From positions 2,356,001-2,420,000 of the forward strand of contig JACONQ010000004.1 of the NCBI GenBank assembly GCA_014281115.1: a stretch of 64,000 nt of DNA. The letters run 5' to 3'. The translations under genes were made by a program, and so were the position numbers. The DNA comes from Laburnicola sp. R22_1. Lineage: Eukaryota > Ascomycota > Dothideomycetes > Pleosporales > Didymosphaeriaceae. Below the pieces are notes generated by a model that saw only the letters and a list, made by a program, of their open reading frames with translations, ran no database searches and was not told the DNA's origin. Of the stretch, positions 13,800 through 25,555 are shown one piece after another; position 1 is the stretch's first letter; the number at the start of each line of letters is the position of its first letter.

Positions 13800-16688
13800 G
13801 AGTGGGGTGCAATAAAATAAAAAGTTACCTTTTCTAAAGTCTTATAGCTTCCTTATTAGATTAGCTAAAAATATACAAAATATATTATTTTAAAGAGAAG
13901 GTTTAGGAAATTATACCTAGGCCATTGGCAAGCGCTTAGTCAGTCTAGGGTAAAAGTAATTTAGGGGTAAAATAGGAATAAAAAAACTCTAACTTTAGAA
14001 GAGTATAACTTTTTATCTAAGATACAGAATTAGCTAATAATTATATATAGTATAATATACACTCTTCCTAATCCCTGTATAAATTTTTAGTATAGATTTA
14101 CTCCTATTATTTTTAATTATCTTAGATGTAAGGAATTTTAGTAATCTATTAAGAAACTAGTAATTAAGTAATATTTAATATAATAAATAGTATAGTTTAG
14201 CTTATTTATAGGCACTAGATTATGTATATATAGATCATATATAAATATTATTATTCTATTAAACTATTTAATATAGGTACACTAAAATTAATAATAAAAA
14301 GTCTATAGTATTAGGATTACTAATACTTATTACTAATATAATATTATAGGTTTACTCTAACTAGATTATAGAGTATGTGTATATATTTTAAACTACATTT
14401 ATATATATAGTATAGCTTATATAATTAAGTAAATCAATTTTAGTTATTTTTTAATTAGGCTAAAGCGTCTATTACTTTATAGATTATGGATTAATATTAC
14501 TAATACTATTAGTATAGGTTACGAGTACTCTATATAATATAATAATATAATAATATTATATATATATATATATAGAAATTATAAAACTATATATAAAAAG
14601 ACATCGAGAAAAAGACTAAGTCTACTAGTATATAAAGGTCTACATTTTTAAACTTAAATATATTTTTATTATAAGACCTATTAGAATAAGAGATATTTAG
14701 TTCTAACTAGAATATTAAGGGTAATAAAGTTAGAGTTCTAGTTTAGAAATATTTAGCTATTAGTAAATATAATTTAGAAGTAAAATAGAGATAAGAAAAA
14801 TCTATAATTTTAGAGTAATATAACTTTTTATTTAATGCATAGAAATAGTTATTCTTTTAATATAGTATAGATTCAGGTCTATAAAACAAGTCTATAGTTT
14901 TATATTATAGGGTTATTATCTATATTAGTTAGTATTTAATAGTTTATTAATAATATTAAATATTAATAAAATAGTAATAAAGTAATATATAATATATTAC
15001 TAATACTTAGTATAATATCCTTTAGCCTCTATAACAGCGTTATAACGCCTAGGTCAAGATAATATACAATTATCCATATCATTTTGGGGAATTAAAGCCC
15101 ACTCCTCTAGTATAGCCTTTTTAAAAGCCTTAATACTAGCCTCACTTTTACCTACTCCTAAAGCAGTATTATATCTCTTATTTAGTCTATATTTTAATAG
15201 ACTCCAGATGTTTTCAATATGGGCAAGATCGGGACTATAGGAGGGGTGGTGAAAGAGATTAATTTTCTCTTTTTCAAAGAAATCCAAAACCAATTTAGTT
15301 TTATAGATTTTGGCGTTATCTTATTAAAATTGCCACTCTAGACTAGTATTAATATATAAAACCTTATAAATCATTTAAAATATAATATATAGTAATATAT
15401 ATAATATTAAAAATTAAAAAAGAGGTAAAAAGAGTATATAAGGACTTACCCCTTTTAACTATAGGTTTAACTATAGGTATAAGAATTTTATTTAAATAAT
15501 CCTTATTAGTAAAGCTAGTAGACTAATTAGGAGTTTTAATAAACTCTAATCTAGATCTACCGCCTATCCAAATTGCTCCTAGATTTAAATAGTAATATCG
15601 CGAGCTATTGTTAAATTAGTATAATAGTTATTAAACAAATAAAATTATATAACGATAGAGAAAAAAGAAGATGTTTCTAAGTTAGGTAGAATTTTAAAAT
15701 ACTTACTATTTCTTTCCCAACTTTACTATTTCCTTTCTTTTAATAGTATTCACTCCTACTACCATACCCCCTTTATATTGCTAACTTATTAGAAAATATA
15801 ACTTTAGAAAAGTCTATATTTTCTATATTTTTAACTCTTTCTTTAGCAAATAATAATCTATTATTAGCTTTTTTTTTTTAATAAAGGCTTTTTAGTAGCC
15901 TTATTAAAAGAATAACCGTCCTCTTTTAAAAAGTACTGTAAAGTTCTTTTAGCTACTCCTAGATTATTTTCTAATAATAATCTTTTATTTTCTTTCTTGG
16001 GGCTTTTAATTAAATCCCTATTAATAACTCTTTTAGCCCTAGAAGTTATCTTAGAAACTCTTCCTTTACTAACTCTTTCTATATTATAATTCTCCTTTTC
16101 CTTCTCTTTAATGCGATAAATAGTATTCTTTATACGTTTTAAGAGTTTATTTAAAGTAGTAACAATAGTAGAATTAGGCGTTTTAGCCTTTAAAAAAAGA
16201 AGAACGTTAGATTTAGGTGTGGTGAATTTTGGAGCCATTTTAAGAATTTAAGAGAGAAGAATTTAAATATAGAAAGATATTATTATAAACTAAAAGCTTA
16301 CTAAGAAATTATATAATTAGTACTTATATAAGCATATTCTAAATTTTTACACCTAAAATATAAAAAAGTTAGAGAGAAGATTTAGCTTGAAAATTTGCTT
16401 ACATAATCTACCTTAAACCTAAAAGGGCTAGTGAAAATTTAAAATAAAACTAAATATTAATTAAAAAGTTATAGAGCTCTAAATATAAAGTTAAAAAAGC
16501 TTTAGGTTTAAGGTTATATATGCCAAGACCTATGCTTCACTAGCTAATACTCTATTCATAGTCAAATCCTCCTAAACTCTCTCTTTAAAATAAGCTATTT
16601 AGTATATTTTTAGCTAATTTATTAAATAAGTTATAAGACTTTTAAAAAGGTAACTTTCTAAGTGACTTTTTTTTATTGCACCCCACTG
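13800..16688 (-). mobile_element. Tc1/mariner transposon with long inverted repeats
   Basis: TA on each side (13,798-13,799 and 16,689-16,690) flanks ends reading [C/G]agtggggtgcaat. The inverted repeats extend about 110 bases, with shared blocks gttacctttt, aagtcttata and tagctaaaaatata. Transposase remnants lie on the minus strand. At 2.9 kb it is longer than most Tc1 elements; I recognise nothing at 13,930-15,050 or 16,240-16,560. It is younger than element D because it splits it. Confidence 0.85.
15054..16238 (-). pseudogene. Tc1-like transposase remnant
   Basis: Two open segments are left. The upstream one (16,238-15,864) begins MAPKF and has a basic helix-rich region like the DNA-binding half of Tc1 transposases. 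The downstream one (15,293-15,054) holds HHPSYSPDLAHIENIWSLLK, matching the conserved region before the last catalytic acidic residue of the DDE/DDD domain. Between them (15,294-15,863) the frame has stops and AT-rich drift, so the middle catalytic part is destroyed. Remarkably, these two segments are less RIP-mutated than their surroundings. Confidence 0.8.
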
Positions 16689-16736
16689 TAAGTTATGTAT
16701 TATCTCTTAATTAGTAGACTGTTTAGACATCCTTAT

Positions 16737-18577
16737 ATAAAAAGACATTAGAAGATGCTTACTAATACTAGCTATGAAGTAGATACTACTATACTAAACA
16801 AAATTTAGAAGTTTTGCTACTATTATTAATTATATAAATAAGCCCTGTGTCGCTTTAAGTTTACTATTAAGAATAACACCTACTTTAACTATAAGATTAT
16901 TATTAATATTATATATATTAGAACTAGAGACGTACTATATATTATAAGTATAGATCTATTATTTTAAGCTATAATCTTCTTAAAATTAATATCTGTATAA
17001 GATGCGTAGGAAGCCCTCTATAGATACTAGATTAATATCTACTAAGGTCTACCTAACTATATTATATATAATCTAGGTATAAACTTTATATTAAATAAGT
17101 TTAGAAACTATATACAAATTATTAGTATAACTTATAAGCAAATACCTATAAAAGTATATTAGGTAATAGAAAAGGTTAAGCGTTTATACACACCTCTTTG
17201 TAAAGCCTTTAATATTCTTAAGGCTAAACTAGAAAATTATATAAATAAAAAGCATCTTCTTTAGATAGCTATTAAAGCTATTAATAACACTATAGGCTTA
17301 GATAGCTTTATATTTACACTACTAGTCTTTAGCACATATTCTAGAATTAGTATAGATTCCTCTTTATTGTCTAATATTATTATATATACAAATACTATAT
17401 AAAAGGTAATAAAAATATTATAAAAAGAAAGGAATAAAACTAATATTAATTATGCACTAAATATCTATAATAGTCTATTAGTAGCGCATAAAGTCCTTAA
17501 GCTCCCACTTAGATTTAAGGTTATAGTCTAGAAAGAGAAAGGTAGATAGATAGGCCTATATAATATTAAGGGTATTAAGGATAAAGATATAATGTTTAAT
17601 TTAGGAAATAGTCTAGTAAAGCTTTGCTATATATAAGTTAAGCTATACTATTATAAAGAAGATTATACTCTTTTACTATTATATAAAGTAGATAATATTA
17701 TCCCTATATAAAGGGATCCTTTAAAAAAGAGGAGAAGAGGCTGCCTAAGAAAGAATACTGTATTCCTTTCCTAAAAAAAGATAAGTAATTAGAAACTATC
17801 TCTAAAGCTCTATATAAAAGGTATCATTATAATACCTAAAGTACCTTTTAAAGAGTTAGACTGTATAGCAATAAACACTCTTATTACTAATAGTATATTT
17901 AAGGTTCTTCTTTTTAATCTATCTAACTATAAGGACAGAATCTTTAACCGTTGCCTTATATAAGAAATTAAGGGCAAGACTACTTAACTATATAAAAAAT
18001 TCTACCTTAAATTTACTAGCTACTCTAATAAAAAAGACAAAATCCTTATCTAATTACGTACTATCTAAAGAATCAGCTAGCGCCTACTCTTTATATTAGG
18101 AGTAAGCCTTTAAGTAATATATAAAATGTATTTTCAACTATAAGATATTATCTAGGCCTATATTTAGTCTATTAATAAACTAAACCATATACTTTATACT
18201 AGACTATCTAAGAAACTACGTATAAACTTTCTATAAGATATAATCTTTTATATTATATAACTACTTTATAGTGTAACTAAATTAGGTCTTTACTAGTTTA
18301 AGATCTACTATAACTATTATAAAGAGAAACTTAATATAAAGACTTTATTATATAATCTATGTTTGCTTATTATTAATAAAAAAGAGTACGCCTTTAGGAT
18401 TACTAGCCTTTAAATAGATAATACCCTTAGTATTATTAATAAGAACTTTATATAAAAAGAAAAAGAAGAGCTAAAGAAAGTAGCCTTTTACGCAATGAAT
18501 AAGACTATTCTTACTAAGAACTAACATATTAAGTTTAATAGTAAAAGAATTTAGCTTATATATAACACTTTAGTTCT
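16737..18577 (+). pseudogene. Copia integrase and reverse transcriptase, degraded
   Basis: The frame resumes after element D. Readable traces include an integrase-like stretch (16,740-17,150) and, at about 18,100-18,420, reverse transcriptase with LYSVTKLGLYWFK, the equivalent of the copia LYGVAEAGLHW motif. Numerous TAG/TAA codons break it. The frame stops at 18,577, inside the sequence Leu-Val-Leu-Ile, where the next LTR element inserted, and resumes at 22,017. Confidence 0.75.
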
Positions 18578-18863
18578 TATAAGAGTGGTACACGGCCTTA
18601 TAGGGCAAACCTCTTAGGGACAGCTAGTATAGTTAAAATAGATAACTAAATTAAGACTATTCTAAGATAGTAGATAAGAAAGGAACGTAGGGGGCCCTTG
18701 CTTATATAGTAGGCGGCTTAGAGCATAGGTCTACACTAACTACTACGCTAATACTAACTAGAAAAGGCGCCTTTAGAAAGGTAAAAGGCGTAAATAGAAA
18801 AAATAGAGTGTAAAAAAAGGTAATAGGGCGTGCTTAGTAAGGAGGCTAGTAAGTACTATTATA
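18578..18863 (+). repeat. 5' LTR of the nested element
   Basis: It is 286 bases long and aligns without gaps to 21,726-22,011. Shared blocks include tatagggcaaacctcttagg and tagggcgtgcttagta. Differences are mostly transitions, as expected from RIP acting on each copy. Confidence 0.85.
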
Positions 18864-21044
18864 TAACCCCCCTTTTAAGATCTAAAAAAAAGGAAGGAAA
18901 GTATATAACAATTGGGTATTTTAGTAGATTTTTAATATAACTAGCACTATTTTAGGGCTAAAGAGGATTGCAATAGGGGTAATAGGTCCCTATAGTTCTA
19001 ATAGTAGCCTTAGTTTTTAATTTAGTTACTATTTAGTAGAGATATTAAGAAAAGTAGTTAGAGATAAATTAGTACTAGGTTAGAAACTACATCTTAGTGT
19101 TTAGCGTTTTACTAAGAGAGCGTATTCTTAGCTCTAACACTATATAAAAATATAATTAGCTAAAAATTTTCTAGTTAGTGTATTATATATAGACGTAATT
19201 GTATTATATAACATTCCCTAGTATTATTAAAAAGTGTTAAAAAACGTGTTAACCTAAGTATATAGTTTTTAATTAGGGTAGGGCAGCTTCTAAAGCTATA
19301 GGGACTACTAGTAGCAGTAGAAATATCTAAGGGTAAAAGTGCTAAAAAAGCTATAAATACCCTATACGCGCGTAATAGCTAGATAGTTACTAAATTAGTA
19401 GTAAGCTAGCTAGAGAGAAAATAGCTAGAGGAAAGAGCGCTAAAAGTAATAGGTGTCTATATATAGTAGGCTAGCTAGGAAGCTACTTAACTAGTAGTAA
19501 ACTAGGCTACCTATTTTAGTAGCTTAGGGTGCCTCTAGAAGTAGAATAAGTTAGGTAACTAGTAAATTAGAGTAAGAGCTAATAGTTAGGGGGCAGCTCC
19601 TAATTGTTAGCGTTCTAGAAGACTTTATTAGATAGTTTACTATCTAATTTATTGTCTAAGCATCCTTCCTATAGGAAGTTAGACTTAGGATTAATTAGGT
19701 TAGTAAATTTAGAGTTACTATTAGGAAGGTTATTCTAATCGGCGGTCTTTTTATCTACTAATCTATTACTATAATAGGCAGTGTTATTATCTTCTAGGCT
19801 ATTATTATAGTAAGTAATATTAAGTTTATAAAGATTATTCTTATTAAGCGCCTCTTCTCTAATATAATTACTATAGTCCTTACTAGGTTAGGCGTCTTCT
19901 TAACTAAAGCAATTAGGCTTAGGCTCTACTTTAGAGTTTCTATTATTAAAAGGAGTAGTTAGGATTGCCTAATATTCGTTAATTTCGGCACCCTTAGGGG
20001 ATAATAATATAGAGTTATTAGATTTAGAGACTTTAAAGGCTAGCTGCTAGCAAGTTTAAGATAAAAGTAGGGTTGCAATAGGAACGTTGAACTATAATTT
20101 ATTAATAAGCTATACTAAAAGGTAACTAGACAATATGAATAGCCTAGTAATTAGTTGTCTAGCTAAATATTTAATAAGTAATAGGTAAGGGCTAGAGTAG
20201 TTATAGTAAAAAAAGTAGATTCTTATAACTAGTGCTACCCTAGTTTAAATATAAGCTTAACTAAAGTCTAAAGTAATAAAAGATTAAGATAGAGTATATA
20301 AGGCTACTTAGTAAAGTAGAGTAGTAAAAAATTAGGGCAGACTAAATAAAGCCACTTAGTAAGGTTAGCGCTAGGGCAATCTAGTGTTAAGGTTTTTTAA
20401 GTGTTAGAGTAGTTTATTAGGGGCGTTTATTATAGAGGTAATAAGAAATAATAATGAAAAATGCCTAAAAGATTAATAGTTAGATATAGTAGAGTATCTA
20501 GATTTAGTAAGTCTAGGTATCTTATAAGTATAAGCTAGCATACTTAGTAAGTAAGATAGGGTGCCTTATAGAGAAGGTAAAAGTATTATTTATATAAAAT
20601 TTTTATAGGCAGCACTATAGCATCTCTAAAGCCTAATTTTAATTTCTTTTACTTAGTGCCTTTAGCTCTTATAGTGTAATGCTAGTTAGGTGTTATAGGC
20701 AAATTAGTCTTTAGAGATAATGTAGTTATTATTTATTATTATTTATTATTATTTAGGGATATTTAGGGCGGTCTCTTAATAGACTAGAAGGATTTCTTTT
20801 AGTAAATCTAAGTGCAACCTATTAAACTAGAGTATAAAGTCTTGCAGAGGTAATTAATAGAACTTTCTACTACTTACGCTATAACTAGTAGCTAGTAAAC
20901 TTAGAATACTAGCCTCTCTAAATAGGCCTTAGTAGTGTCTTAATTCTACTAGTATAAAGTAGTACTACTACTTCTATAACTTAAAGTAATTTTCCTTAAT
21001 AGACTATAGTAGCACAACCTATTAAACTAGTCTTTTATAGAAGT

Positions 21045-21600
21045 AACTAATAAAGTTCCTACTCTTATATATTAAGTAGAGGAGGGACTTAGAGGTAGCC
21101 TCTTTTAATAGACCTTAGAGTAGTAAAATACAAACTCTCTAGCGCTAGAAATTCTTTCTAATAACTAATAAAGTTTCTACCCTTATGCGTTAAGTAGAGA
21201 AAAGACTTAGAAGTAGCCTTTCTTAATAGACCTTAGGGTAGTAAAATACAAACTTTCTAGCGCTAGAAATTCTTTCTAGTAACTAATAAAGTTTCTACCC
21301 TTATGTAATAAGCAAAGAAGGGACTTAAAAGCGGCCTTTTTTAATAGATCTTAGAGTAGTAAAACATAAACTTCCTAGCGCTAAAAATCTTTCTTAATAA
21401 CTAATAAAGTTCTTACTCTTGTGTAATAAGCAGAGAAGAAACTTAAAAGCTACCTTTCTTAATAGACCTTAGCGTAGTATAATAGCTACCTAGCACTAAA
21501 GTAACTAATAAACTAATACACCCTTACTAACTTATAGTAGACAGAGAAGTGTAAAAGTAGTCTCTCTTAATAGACCTTAGTGTAGTATAATAATTGTCTG
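21045..21600 (+). repeat. 118-base tandem repeat array
   Basis: The phrase aactaataaagt recurs at 21,045, 21,163, 21,281 and 21,399, exactly 118 bases apart, with a shortened unit beginning at 21,503. Each unit contains tttcttaatagaccttag and ctagcgct. More diverged relatives reach back to about 20,800. The array lies inside the nested LTR element. Confidence 0.85.
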
Positions 21601-21725
21601 GTATAACTAGTAACTAACAAAGTAAAACTTCTACTAATTTAATTACCTATAAGTAGTATTTTAAGAGAAAAGTAGATATTATATTGCTATCTATAGCTAA
21701 ATAAAAATAGTTAGTCTTAGAATAA

Positions 21726-22011
21726 TATAAGGGCAGTACACAGCCTTATAGGGCAAACCTCTTAGGGACAGCTAGTATAGTTAAAAGAGATAACTAAATT
21801 AAGACGATTTTAAGATAGTAGATAAGAAAGGGATATAGGGGACCCTTACTTATATAGTAGGCAGCGTAGGTCATAGGCCTACGCTAACTACTACGCTAAC
21901 ACTAACTAGGAAAGGCGCCTTTAGAAAAGTAAAAGGCGCAAATAGGAGAAATAGGGTGTAAAAAAAGGTAATAGGGCGTGCTTAGTAGGGAGGCTAGTAA
22001 GTACTATTATA
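21726..22011 (+). repeat. 3' LTR of the nested element
   Basis: It is the partner of 18,578-18,863 and is followed directly by the 5-base duplication GTTCT and the resumed copia RNase H frame. Confidence 0.85.
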
Positions 22012-22870
22012 GTTCTTATATAGAAAGGTTAAGTAAAAGGCCTTTATATAATTAATTCTAAAGATAAAGATACTACGTAGAGGTATATAGAGTAGCGTGT
22101 AAGAGGCGCCTATATTATATCTATATACTAACTAGAAGCTATATTTAATTTATCTATTACTACTTAGACTATATTACTCTTATATAAAGATATTAAGATA
22201 TTAAACACATAAATCTAATAGTAAATTAATAATAGTAAGTGTGGTCTTACCTTTATACTATTAGATCTCCATTATGCGAAGCTATTTATCTTTACTAATA
22301 GCTTATTTGCTAATAATAAGAACCTAAGCTTATAGCTAGGATTTTTAATCGCTCTAGATAATAAGCACTATATAGGTAATAGCAATAACTTTAATATCCT
22401 AGCAAATATTATATACTAGAATTTAACTAAATGTAAGAGAGTAATAAGGAGCGTTCTTACTAGTAAGCTATATAGTATAGTAAGAGGCTTTAATAATGCT
22501 ATTACTATTAGTATAACCCTCTAGAAGATTATACGCACGTTTAATCTGTCGCTAATTTCTATAGTTATCTATATAGATTTAAAGTCTCTCTATAACTACC
22601 TTATATAACTAGGAATTATAAATAAGAAGCGCTTTATAATTAATATTATATTACTTCGCAAATTGTATAAGCACTATAAAATCTCTAAGATTAAATAAAT
22701 TAATAGAAAGGATAATCCTACTAATACCTATATAAAAAAGGCTCTAAACTAGGCTCTAGAGTCCTTAATCTCTAGTAATACCTTAATAATTACTATTAAA
22801 GTATTAGTAGATCGCCTTAAGCCTGTCTATATAAGCTCTTTCTAGCCTTTATATAGGACTATTTTCTTAT
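22012..22870 (+). pseudogene. Copia RNase H region, degraded
   Basis: After the nested element the pol frame goes on: a stretch ending LDLHYAKLFIFTNSLFANNK corresponds to the copia RNase H start (the catalytic FTD is here FTN). It is followed by ESLI-type C-terminal residues and VLVDRLKPVY near 22,815. TAG and TAA codons interrupt it as elsewhere in the element. Confidence 0.7.
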
Positions 22871-22900
22871 TATTTATTTATTCTTTTGTGTAATATATTT

Positions 22901-23067
22901 GAAGATCTTCGTCGTGTGGAGATTCTAACCAAGGTCGAGTCCGTACCATACACAGAGAGGAGTAAAATAGGAGGCACTATAACCTAGTACCTAGCACACA
23001 GTAGTAGTAACAAAATATACACAAAATAATAATGAGTTAATAGTCAGTCTGCTATCTAGTATAACTG
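22901..23067 (+). mobile_element. SINE-like short element D, copy 2
   Basis: This 167-base insert is flanked by identical 16-base repeats, tttgtgtaatatattt, at 22,885-22,900 and 23,068-23,083. It shares gattctaacc-aaggtcgagtccgta and later blocks with copy 1. A sequence like a pol III B box, ggtcgagtcc, is at 22,933-22,942 and is unmutated in both copies. The long target duplication rules out most cut-and-paste and LTR elements; SINE or LINE-fragment origin is inferred. Confidence 0.6.
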
Positions 23068-23083
23068 TTTGTGTAATATATTT

Positions 23084-24396
23084 ATTTAATTCTTTCTATA
23101 TAAATATATTACTTAAAAATATATATTTTGCTTACTGTTAATTGTATAGAAAGAGAAGAGACACAATATATATTTATTTAGAAAAGAGTGTTTTTATTTT
23201 AGTATTAATAAATAATATTTAGTATTATCTACCCTATTACCTTAGCCCTATTCTATACAATAATTACACCTAGCACTATAACTCTGCTATATATAAGAAC
23301 TATATAATTCTGCCTAAAAGCCTACGGGCGTATAGCACTTAGTAAAGGGCCTAGGCCTAGTTATACTACTATAGTAGTAGGCGTATAGAGTGCTTCTAAG
23401 GCAACTGCGTAACTAGACTAATAGCGCACAGAAATATTCTTTATACTAAATAATTTTAGCAGCCTATAGACGTAGGTCTATACTAGCTAAAAGAATAATA
23501 TTAATATTATATAAAGGTATATATGTAATATTAAGTTTCTAAGCCTATTATAAAGTTAGTATCTATATAAAAGTAAACCTATAAAAAATAGGAAACTTAT
23601 AATAATAAAGATATTTTAGAAGAATATATAGTTTATATAAGAACTAGTAGAGAAAGTAATACGTATTTTTCTATCTAGAAGATTATATATAATAGAATTA
23701 AAGCTAGGAAAGCTAACTTAGTTACTAGCTAGTATAAGTGCTATTATCTATAGTAAGTTAGCACTATATAAAGATACAATATTACATAATAAGAAGTATA
23801 GTTTAGCACTATATAAAATAGGAGATTAGCTTAATAAAGAAAAAAAGAGAAAAGAGCTAGAGAGAAGAGATATAGAGAGAGAGATAGTTAAAGTAGAAGA
23901 TAAGAAAGAAAAGAATAAAGGGAGAAAAGCCTATCTTATATACCTCTCCCTTCTATCTAGAGCCTTAATTTCTACCCTTTACTAGCATTTATCTTCCCCT
24001 TATCTAATATTATATAATTACCTAATATCGCTACCTAAATAAATAAGATAAATAGGTCTATCTATTATATAAGAAATAAACTAAGTAAAAAAATCTATAT
24101 AAATAATATATTATTGCTATAATTTTATTATTAACTACGCAATCTTACTATTAATTACTATTAGCTAAACTGCTACTCTACTACTAATAAGCCTAATCGC
24201 GCCTTTAATAAATAGTAACAAAGTATAATAAATAGTTACTTAATAGAAATTTCCTACTAACTAGAATAGACTAGCTAGAGTAGGAGGCGTATAAATAGGA
24301 GAATAATAAATAAATAGGATAAATATTAGTAAGCAAATAGTTTATATAGAGAAAGAAAAAACTATTAATAGCAACTTTAAAATAAAAAGTTACTAG
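23084..24396 (+). other. Copia 3' internal region, no readable gene
   Basis: This interval lies between the RNase H relic and the 3' LTR. It has a purine-rich stretch at about 23,820-23,930 and another just before the LTR (24,350-24,396) that could include the polypurine tract. No protein trace was recognised. Confidence 0.5.
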
Positions 24397-24700
24397 TGTC
24401 TATACACTATATAGGTAAGGGTACCTAAAGGGGTTAAGATTTTAATATTATTATATAATAGTATTATATAGGAATTATATAATGCCTATGCGCCACAGTC
24501 TATATATTATAGGATCTTCTTCTTTCTACCTACACTCTTTTTAGAAGTAAGTAATTAATACTAAGTTAGTTCTATTATATTATTTTCTTTTCTTATATAA
24601 TTATTATGTACACCTTTTACACTTGCTAGTATAGAGTATTAGATATTAATATCTATATAGCTAGCTGTAGAGCCCATTTAACAAAAGTAGTAAAAAGTCT
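24397..24700 (+). repeat. Copia 3' LTR, truncated
   Basis: It starts with TGTCTATACACTATATAGG and follows the 5' LTR for about 300 bases to agctagctgtagagcccatt, after which the match stops. The last 320 or so bases of the LTR are missing. Confidence 0.7.
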
Positions 24701-25380
24701 ATTAAGTATCTTACCCTAATTTATATAAGTTATAACAAAAAATTAATAATATAAATTTTATAAGTAGGTGTTAAGTACGTCTTTAATACTAGTAAAAATA
24801 TAATTAATAATTAAAGATATAATCTTACTACTTATATAATTTAAAGAACTATAATGCTTAAATTTATAATAGCTAATAAGGAATTTACTAAATTTTTAAA
24901 ATATAATATAAAAACGGATAATTTAGAAGATAAAATACTATTAAACCTTTTTATAATCTTTTTAATTACTAAGCAGGGGGCTTTGCTTTTTCTATTATAT
25001 TATTTAAGATAAAAGCCTTCGTCGTTCTACCTCTAGATAGATAATATAACAACATATAATACTATTAAATAAAAGAAATAATTTATATAAGCTACTAGCT
25101 AATAAAAAAACTATTAAAACTATATAAGATTTTAAGGTTTTAGATAGTAAGCTACTAACTTTTTACTAAAAGTAGCTACTATAAAAGTAGTTAAGGCCTT
25201 AGCGCTACTCTAATATTAGTAATAATAAGATATAATAAATATATATATTAATAGCAAAATAGTGTTATTTTTATTTTTACTTAGATTTCTTTTCTTATAT
25301 ATTATTAAAAAGTAACTAAAGTTACTAATTTTATTATTATTAATTTTATATAATATATATTATATAACCCTAATAGATAC

Positions 25381-25555
25381 TTTAACTTAACCTATACTTA
25401 GAAGTTTATATAACTTAATTTAACCTATACTTAAAGTTTATATAATCTAATTTAACCTATACTTAAGGTCTATATAATTCTAATCTAATCTATATCTAGG
25501 GTTTATGCGACTCTAACCTAACTCTATACCTAAGCTAGGTACTCTAAACCTATTT
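25381..25555 (+). repeat. Degenerate tandem repeat, about 33-base unit
   Basis: The phrase taacctatacttaragttta-like recurs four to five times (near 25,388, 25,425, 25,460 and in weaker form after 25,490), spaced by about 33-37 bases. Confidence 0.6.

Larger units (their letters stand above)
13591..16721 (+). mobile_element. SINE-like short element D, copy 1, split by Tc1
   Basis: This is an insertion in the copia pol frame. The 15 bases before it (tttagacattcttat, 13,576-13,590) are repeated after it (tttagacatccttat, 16,722-16,736), and both encode the same Phe-Arg-His-x-Tyr piece of the host frame, so they are a genuine target-site duplication. After removing the Tc1 element (13,800-16,688) the insert is about 240 bases. 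It shares gattctaac, aaggtcgagtccgta, aggagtaaaataggaggcac and agtctgctatct with copy 2 at 22,901. Its aggtcgagtcc resembles a pol III B box. There is no LTR or inverted end; a TPRT-type origin (SINE or truncated LINE) is inferred. Confidence 0.6.
18578..22011 (+). mobile_element. LTR element without recognisable genes, nested in copia
   Basis: Two 286-base LTRs (18,578-18,863 and 21,726-22,011) bound a 2.86 kb interior. The host pentamer GTTCT is present on both sides (18,573-18,577 and 22,012-22,016) as a 5-base target duplication; removing the element restores the copia frame. LTRs begin TATAAG and end TTATA, probably from TG...CA before RIP. The interior has no recognisable gag or pol, making it look like a LARD/TRIM-type non-autonomous element. 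It contains a tandem array near its 3' end. Confidence 0.8.
10519..24700 (+). mobile_element. Ty1/copia-type LTR retrotransposon, RIP-mutated, nested
   Basis: Between an LTR at 10,519 and a partial LTR at 24,397, gag, integrase, reverse transcriptase and RNase H relics follow one another in copia order (integrase before RT). Removing the later insertions (13,591-16,736; 18,578-22,016; 22,901-23,083) leaves about 7.4 kb, a reasonable size for a copia element with LTRs of about 620 bases. Every domain is full of TAA/TAG codons at expected Gln and Trp positions, so no protein can be made. It is the oldest layer of this nest. Confidence 0.8.

Noticed and set aside
21045..21600. CRISPR-like array
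   Set aside because: Units are 118 bases and contiguous with no spacers; it is a tandem repeat inside an LTR element of a eukaryote.
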